In this document: piece by piece, positions 59,182 to 64,000 of the stretch | How the letters are laid out: every line of letters begins with the position of its first letter | How positions within the stretch are numbered: the first letter of the stretch is position 1 | Source of the DNA: CALMAK01 sp964392265 | GTDB lineage: Bacteria; Patescibacteriota; Saccharimonadia; Saccharimonadales; Saccharimonadaceae | Assembly (NCBI GenBank): GCA_964392265.1 | Contig: CAYMOS010000001.1 | Span: 62,001 to 126,000 of the forward strand | Reading direction: 5' to 3' | DNA length: 64,000 nucleotides | Position numbers and translations under genes: made by a program | Notes under the pieces: generated by a model | Told to the model about the DNA's origin: nothing | What the model saw: the letters and a program-made list of their open reading frames with translations, nothing else | Database searches by the model: none

Positions 59182-60344
59182 CTCCACTTGTGATTTATAG
59201 GCACAAGTCCAGACCACTCTAGCTTGTCTTCTTTTACTATAGTAAATTCAGATAGCTCGTATCCAACCTCTATGTCTTTGTCATTGGAGTCCCTGAGAGA
59301 AACCAAGAAATGATACTTACCAGGTGAGAGCTGTATGTTCATATCAACAGATATGTGGTTGTCTTTTAAAGTAAATTCATCCGTTTTAGATTTGAATCCA
59401 GTTACATGCTCGCCGCTCTTTTTGAAGAGATCAACCATAATAATCTCTACCTGATCGTTATCCTTCCAGGTAATATCAAGCCGAACATCAGACTTCGGTC
59501 GAAAACTTCTGGCTCGTTGTCCAGATGGCATGCTTATTAACTTAGTATTAATACTAGACGACAGGGTATTATCGGACTTCTCATTATCCTTGTCAATCTC
59601 AGCCTGGTTGAGCTTACTATACTCACGAGCAATCTTATGAGGGTCGCCTATTTGAATCAGCGAACCTTCACTGATAAGCGCTGCACGCGTACAGTACTGC
59701 TTCACGGTCTCCATGTCGTGTGAAACAAGGATTACAGTCTGACCTTCTGCTTTATACCCCTCGAACACATCGAGACATTTACGCTGAAAAGCTTCGTCGC
59801 CAACAGCGAGGACTTCATCAAAAATCAAGATATCGTTCTTTGCCTTAATGGCAATTGAGAACGCCAAGCGCACCTGCATACCACTTGAGTAATTCTTTAG
59901 CTTCTGGTCCATAAACGGCTCAAGTTCGGCAAATTCAACAATCTCATCATACATTGCATCCATCTGCTTACGATCAAAACCGAGCAATGCTCCATTTAGA
60001 TAAACATTATCGCGCCCAGATAGCTCGGGGTTAAACCCAACCCCAAGTTCAATAAACGGCGTTAGCTTTCCATTTAGCTGAATCTCGCCACTTGTTGGTA
60101 CATATACCCCGGCAAGCAGTTTCAAGAGGGTACTTTTGCCGCTACCATTTCGACCAACAATACCAAAGAAATCTCCCTCATATATATCAAAGCTTATGCC
60201 GTCCAGTACTTTTTGGGTTGTTTTGCCATTCTCCTTTACTATATTGACAAATGATTGCTTAAAAGATGAATTTTTACTCTGAGGTAATATAAATTCTTTA
60301 TGAATATTCTTGATTGATATAGCAATATTCTTAGGTTTATTCAT
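59178..60344 (-). CDS. wzt: Polysaccharide ABC exporter ATPase (Wzt/TagH type)
   Basis: 388 residues. The nucleotide-binding domain (about 1-245) has Walker A GIVGRNGSGKSTLLKLLAGV, signature YSSGMQVRLAFSIAI, Walker B DILIFDEVLAVGD and the switch SHD. The C-terminal domain (about 265-388) is an immunoglobulin-like Wzt module that in known systems recognises the end of the glycan (VRLDITWKDNDQVEIIMVDL). With the permease upstream (overlap TGATG) it exports finished lipid-linked chains. Confidence 0.93.
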   Translation of the reverse strand: MNKPKNIAISIKNIHKEFILPQSKNSSFKQSFVNIVKENGKTTQKVLDGISFDIYEGDFFGIVGRNGSGKSTLLKLLAGVYVPTSGEIQLNGKLTPFIELGVGFNPELSGRDNVYLNGALLGFDRKQMDAMYDEIVEFAELEPFMDQKLKNYSSGMQVRLAFSIAIKAKNDILIFDEVLAVGDEAFQRKCLDVFEGYKAEGQTVILVSHDMETVKQYCTRAALISEGSLIQIGDPHKIAREYSKLNQAEIDKDNEKSDNTLSSSINTKLISMPSGQRARSFRPKSDVRLDITWKDNDQVEIIMVDLFKKSGEHVTGFKSKTDEFTLKDNHISVDMNIQLSPGKYHFLVSLRDSNDKDIEVGYELSEFTIVKEDKLEWSGLVPINHKWS

Positions 60345-61135
60345 CAGATATCCTCCGCAAAATACTTAGAATGCTTCTTGAAGTACAGTCCACCGATAAC
60401 AGCAAAAACCACTATCATCAGAAACGGCATAATGAGAGGCCACGAGTTGATGGTATTCCATATTGTCACCGTCGTATCTGTTGCTATAGCATGTCTCGCA
60501 TCCTGAATTATTTGAACGATAGGATTCATGAAAAACCACTTATGATACATTTCCGGAACAAGTGCCAAAGGGAAAATAATAGCACTTGCATAAAATCCTG
60601 CCTGTAGTACTATCTCCCAAATATACGTAACGTCTCGGAATCTAACAAAGACAGCGCTAAGATAGAACGATATACCGAGAGCTAATACGTAAAGTTCTGC
60701 AACAAGAGGAATAATTAGTAGCCAACTCAGACTCGGAACAATCCCATTGAATAATGCGAAGATAAATACGACAAGCAGGCTGAGACCCAAGTTTATCAAT
60801 GCAGAAAGTGAGCTGGCTATTACCACCAGGTATCGAGGTATGCTGATCTTGCGTATCAAATCCCCTCTTGCGACAACTGAACTTGCACCGATGGTTGTCG
60901 CTTCACTGAAAAAGTTCCAGAGAACGATACCGAGAAGAAGGTAGACTGGGTAGTGCTCAACATCTTTCCCCAGCGGGATAATATACGTAAATACAACATA
61001 GAGAATTGCAAATAGAAATAGTGGCTTCAACAATGACCAAAAATATCCAAGTACCGAACCCTGGTACCTAACTTTGAAGTCTGTGCTCACCATCTCGCGC
61101 AGAATTGCCCGATTACGTGAATGTAAGTATCTCAT
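60344..61135 (-). CDS. wzm: Polysaccharide ABC exporter permease (Wzm/TagG type)
   Basis: 263 residues with six membrane helices. The cytoplasmic N-terminal segment (REMVSTDFKVRYQGSVLGYF) and the WSLLKPLFLFAILYVVF block are typical ABC-2 exporter permeases. Two ATGs follow a TATAAT box at 3 and 9 bases; the second (61135) fits best with an mRNA leader of only two to three bases. A further 80-codon in-frame extension upstream is not coding. It shares one base with the wzt start and is divergent from the glycosyltransferase at 61185. Confidence 0.92.
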   Translation of the reverse strand: MRYLHSRNRAILREMVSTDFKVRYQGSVLGYFWSLLKPLFLFAILYVVFTYIIPLGKDVEHYPVYLLLGIVLWNFFSEATTIGASSVVARGDLIRKISIPRYLVVIASSLSALINLGLSLLVVFIFALFNGIVPSLSWLLIIPLVAELYVLALGISFYLSAVFVRFRDVTYIWEIVLQAGFYASAIIFPLALVPEMYHKWFFMNPIVQIIQDARHAIATDTTVTIWNTINSWPLIMPFLMIVVFAVIGGLYFKKHSKYFAEDI

Positions 61136-61144
61136 CTTCATAAT

Positions 61145-61150
61145 ATTATA
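61145..61150 (-). promoter_or_regulatory. -10 box of the wzm-wzt operon
   Basis: TATAAT, 9 bases before the ATG at 61135. Confidence 0.55.
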
Positions 61151-61167
61151 CCAGTAAAGTGATGCTG

Positions 61168-61173
61168 TATACT
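61168..61173 (+). promoter_or_regulatory. -10 box of the glycosyltransferase pair at 61185
   Basis: TATACT, 11 bases before the ATG at 61185. Confidence 0.5.
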
Positions 61174-61184
61174 GGAATTTAGCT

Positions 61185-62339
61185 ATGCCTACCGAAAAAA
61201 TAGTCATCATTCGTAATGCAGCCCCGTACGATTTTGGTGGCGGAGAACGTTTTCCTGTATTCTTGGCAACTTCTCTAGCAAAGCAGGGAGTTGATTCAAT
61301 CATCGTCTCTCGGTCAAAGAAGCTCCTATCCTTCGCGGAAGAAAATAACATTCCAACAGTTCGTGGATGGTGGTACAAAAGGCAAAACTGGAATGGTGTG
61401 AGGGTATTTGCAATACCTATTTACATCGTATGGCAAATTATTCTTTTCTTCTATTATGTTTCTTTAATTAAAAAAGTCGACGCTACCGCCGTCCATATTC
61501 AAAGCAAAGATGACTTTATATCAGCAACATACGCCGCAAAATTTCTCGGAAAGCGCGTTATTTGGACGGATCATGCGGACCTAAAGCATGTGTTTCAAAA
61601 TTTAACAGTTTGGTATAAAAACCCTATTGGGAAAATGGTCTATAGAGCAGCACATAAAGCAGATACAATAACCGTCGTCAGTGAGAGTGAGCGACGACTC
61701 GTAACGGCGCATTTTCCAATGGAATCTGCAATCAAATCAAAAATACTCGTTGTATACAATGGCGTCGTCGATCAATCACGCAACTATGCAAGGAAGCTTG
61801 ATGATAATATGATTGTCTTTCTTGTCGCAAGTCGACTTGTGGGTGATAAGGGCATTGCCGAAGTAATTGATGCCTTTAAGGTGATTGGGGCAAAATATCC
61901 AAATACTAAGCTCGTCATTATCGGTGATGGGCCCGAAGCAGCTCGGTTCAAAAAAAGGGCGGCAACCATACCAAACATTTCACTTCTAGGTCATCAACGC
62001 GACCCTCTCTCCTACATGGCAACCGCATCAATTTTTGTACACCCTACCTATCATGAAGGCTTCAGCGTCGCACTCGTCGAGGCAGGAATGATGTCATTAC
62101 CGATCATCGCCACCTCTGTTGGGGGTAATGTAGAAATTATTCAGCACAATAAAACAGGCTTACTTATTGAAGCAAAAAACACCGATGCGCTTACAGCTGC
62201 AATGGAGAGATTAATTATTGATGAAAATCTTCGCTTAAGCATAGCCGCTAATGCTCGTAAGCAATATGTTACAAATTTCCAATTTGATTCTATTGTGAAG
62301 TTAAGTTTTATCCCTCTCTATACAGGAGTATCGTCATGA
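61185..62339 (+). CDS. GT4-family glycosyltransferase
   Basis: 384-residue GT-B enzyme. The first lobe has the GGGERFPVFLATSLAKQG loop, the second VFLVASRLVGDKGIAEVIDA and the donor-binding HPTYHEGFSVALVEAGMM. Overlaps the next glycosyltransferase by four bases (ATGA), so the two are translated together and probably act in sequence on the same chain. Confidence 0.93.
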   Translation: MPTEKIVIIRNAAPYDFGGGERFPVFLATSLAKQGVDSIIVSRSKKLLSFAEENNIPTVRGWWYKRQNWNGVRVFAIPIYIVWQIILFFYYVSLIKKVDATAVHIQSKDDFISATYAAKFLGKRVIWTDHADLKHVFQNLTVWYKNPIGKMVYRAAHKADTITVVSESERRLVTAHFPMESAIKSKILVVYNGVVDQSRNYARKLDDNMIVFLVASRLVGDKGIAEVIDAFKVIGAKYPNTKLVIIGDGPEAARFKKRAATIPNISLLGHQRDPLSYMATASIFVHPTYHEGFSVALVEAGMMSLPIIATSVGGNVEIIQHNKTGLLIEAKNTDALTAAMERLIIDENLRLSIAANARKQYVTNFQFDSIVKLSFIPLYTGVSS

Positions 62340-63460
62340 AAATTCGTATTGAGCTCTCACCCCTTGCGTCACAGCATCAGTCAGGGGTTGCGCAGTATAC
62401 AAAACTATTAGTTGATGCTTTTTTGATGGATAAAACAGTAGACATATCTGGTTTTTATTTCAATTTTGGCAGTAGACAGCCAAAGCCGGAATTTAAGAGC
62501 CCCATCAAGACTACTGATAACACGTACGTCCCTTTGCGCATCTACGCAAAGCTTCAAAGCTTCAATATTGCCCCACCTTTTGATATTCTGCTTCCGGCTG
62601 TTGATCTTACAATTTTTCCTAATTTTGCTACCTGGCCAACTATAAAGTCAAAGTATTCTGCGACTGTCATTCATGACCTTACTTATCTGTATTTTCCAGA
62701 GGTTGTCGAGGAGAGAAACCTTTCGCATCTTCAACGCGTCGTACCTCGTTCTATAAAAAGAGCAGATATTATCATTACTGTCTCCGAATCCGTGAAAGCC
62801 GAGCTCGTAAAGGAGTTCGATCTCGAGCCCGATACGTGTATCGTCACACCAATCCCTCCTGATGCTGCATTTTTCAAGATACTCCCGCAAAAAAATATAA
62901 CTTCAATAAAAAAGAAGTACGCTATCAACAAGGAATATATTTATTTCATAGGTAACCTTGAGCCACGTAAGAATCTCAGAACGCTCATTCAAGCCTACCG
63001 ACTCCTTCCACAAGAAATCAAAGATAAATATAGTCTCGTGCTTGCTGGTGGAAAGGGCTGGAAGACGGAAGAGACCAAAGCCGCTCTCAATGATGCGCTC
63101 GCGGCCGGTGAAGATATTAAGCATTTGGGATTCATTCCTCAGGAGGACAGCCCTGCCCTATACCAAGGAGCACGATTATTCGTGATGCCCTCATTATACG
63201 AGGGATTCGGTATGCCTATACTTGAAGCTATGGCCTGTGGTACCCCTGTCGTTGCATCAGATATTCCTGTGCTCAAGGAGGTCGGATCGACATATGCAAC
63301 CTATGCGGATCCTTCCAGCCCCCATTCTTTCAGGCAAGCTATTGAAACTGCGCTCAATTCTCGACGCCCCTCGGCTGAAACATTACGGCAAAACGTACAC
63401 CGATTTTCCTGGGAGAAAAATATTGAGAGCATCATTAACGCCACCCGTGCTCTTGGGTAA
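62336..63460 (+). CDS. GT4-family glycosyltransferase
   Basis: 374 residues, GT-B fold of the mannosyltransferase-like type: ASQHQSGVAQYTKLLVDAF in the first lobe, SATVIHDLTYLYFPE, IYFIGNLEPRKNLRTLIQAY and the donor motif PSLYEGFGMPILEAMACGTP. The start codon overlaps the stop of the preceding gene. It is the last gene of the glycan cluster in the window. Confidence 0.93.
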   Translation: MKIRIELSPLASQHQSGVAQYTKLLVDAFLMDKTVDISGFYFNFGSRQPKPEFKSPIKTTDNTYVPLRIYAKLQSFNIAPPFDILLPAVDLTIFPNFATWPTIKSKYSATVIHDLTYLYFPEVVEERNLSHLQRVVPRSIKRADIIITVSESVKAELVKEFDLEPDTCIVTPIPPDAAFFKILPQKNITSIKKKYAINKEYIYFIGNLEPRKNLRTLIQAYRLLPQEIKDKYSLVLAGGKGWKTEETKAALNDALAAGEDIKHLGFIPQEDSPALYQGARLFVMPSLYEGFGMPILEAMACGTPVVASDIPVLKEVGSTYATYADPSSPHSFRQAIETALNSRRPSAETLRQNVHRFSWEKNIESIINATRALG

Positions 63461-63465
63461 TTTGC

Positions 63466-63479
63466 TATAATGCTATAAT
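63466..63479 (+). promoter_or_regulatory. Two tandem extended -10 boxes upstream of the succinyl-CoA synthetase-like gene
   Basis: TGC-TATAAT occurs twice (boxes at 63466-63471 and 63474-63479), sharing bases between the first box and the second TGC. Either could start a leader of about 80-90 bases before the GTG at 63567. Confidence 0.55.
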
Positions 63480-63566
63480 AGATACACCAATTAAAACAAG
63501 CAGTTGCTGTTTGATGCAGTATTAGAACGAAATTATTTTTTAATGAAGTAGGGAAATCTAACTAGT

Positions 63567-64000
63567 GTGATACTTCTCGAATATGAAGCAAAATCAATAC
63601 TTAAAACGCGTACGGTGCCCATACCGACAGCAACGGTCGTAAGACGAGGTGAAGTGGTTCCTGATACTCCTTTGCCTATCGTAGTAAAGTCTCAAGTTCC
63701 GACGGGTGGTCGCGGTAAACAAGGGGGCATACGGATAGTCAATACGACCAGTGAGCTAAACAAGACAGTTGAAGCATTATTTAATCTTTCTATCGGCACC
63801 TATACGCCCCAGACGCTACTGCTCGAGGAAAAGCTCGATATTGATCGTGAGTTTTATCTTTCCTTGCTTATAGATGCAGCCTCTGCCGACATACTGATCG
63901 TCGCTCATCCTTCAGGTGGTATCGAGGTTGAAGAGAACAATCAGGACGATTTCTTGAAACTCCCATACGTTCCTGGTGAAGAAAATCGTATCGGTGAGTC
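63567..64000 (+). CDS. sucC: Succinyl-CoA synthetase beta-like ATP-grasp protein (cut by window edge)
   Basis: The first 144 residues of an ATP-grasp protein, frame open to the window end. It starts ILLEYEAKSILKTRTVPIPT, matching the SucC N-terminus (EYQAK-x-L, then a short P-x-P), and has PIVVKSQVPTGGRGKQGGI as the ATP-binding loop and LLLEEKLDIDREFYLSLLID. It differs from the aclB product, so it is a separate enzyme, probably succinyl-CoA or another acyl-CoA ligase; the alpha subunit would be expected next. The GTG start has an AGGG about 13 bases before it and is only probable. Confidence 0.8.
   Translation, partial: MILLEYEAKSILKTRTVPIPTATVVRRGEVVPDTPLPIVVKSQVPTGGRGKQGGIRIVNTTSELNKTVEALFNLSIGTYTPQTLLLEEKLDIDREFYLSLLIDAASADILIVAHPSGGIEVEENNQDDFLKLPYVPGEENRIGE

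Noticed and set aside
1..64000. CRISPR arrays, rRNA genes, insertion sequences
   Set aside because: No regularly spaced repeat array, no rRNA signature and no DDE transposase with flanking inverted repeats were seen.

Overview
The window looks like a chromosomal segment of a small-genome member of the Candidate Phyla Radiation, most likely Candidatus Saccharibacteria (TM7). This is an inference from gene flavour and architecture, not from a marker gene search. UGA is used as a normal stop codon, so the recoded Gracilibacteria and Absconditabacteria are unlikely. Many genes start 6-7 bases after a clear -10 box, which points to leaderless mRNAs. Metabolism is fermentative: phosphoketolase plus acetate kinase, a two-gene ATP-citrate lyase and the start of a succinyl-CoA synthetase-like gene. 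No biosynthetic operons are seen.

Region 1 (1-13.1 kb) is core-like and mostly on the minus strand. It carries a cut cardiolipin-synthase-like start, aspS, a CBS/CNNM-type membrane protein, a membrane-anchored DsbA (plus strand), a 30-codon gene with a structured leader, two CorA-type Mg transporters on either side of an AbrB-type regulator and DHA2 exporter operon, ackA-xfp, a GDPD-like gene with no normal start codon, and an anchored hypothetical protein.

Region 2 (13.12-32.31 kb) is an integrated island in the 3' end of a tRNA-Asn gene. A large serine recombinase lies at its right edge and its last codons are read out of the tRNA gene. The tRNA's apparent terminator is found 19 kb away at the left edge, directly beside a matching GAGCCA site. 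A third copy of the site at 19.48 kb divides the island into two units. The left unit (13.12-19.48 kb) carries a three-gene ATPase/middle/nuclease set resembling ABC-three-component (ABC-3C) conflict systems, a GIY-YIG protein and a broken gene. The right unit (19.48-32.30 kb) carries a PLD-SNF2 helicase with an Eco57I-type methyltransferase and an AlbA_2 protein, HD and DUF5681-like proteins, SpoVG-like and HTH proteins, and the recombinase. The sequence after the 19.48-kb site would restore a different recombinase C-terminus in a circular form.

Region 3 (32.3-64 kb) returns to chromosome: tRNA-Asn, a serine beta-lactamase-fold protein, a LexA-like DNA-binding domain without peptidase, an O-antigen-ligase-like protein, a polyprenyl-phosphate sugar transferase, aclBA, a GNAT enzyme and glmS. 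A long cell-surface glycan cluster follows (manC, galE, several glycosyltransferases including a two-domain fusion, a flippase-kinase fusion, a GtrA fusion, Wzm/Wzt ABC export), with a secreted muramidase-like protein bearing repeated CARDB-like domains. GlmS, ManC and GalE would supply sugar nucleotides, the glycosyltransferases and WbaP-like enzyme would build lipid-linked chains, and Wzm/Wzt would export them. The window ends inside an ATP-grasp succinyl-CoA synthetase beta-like gene.
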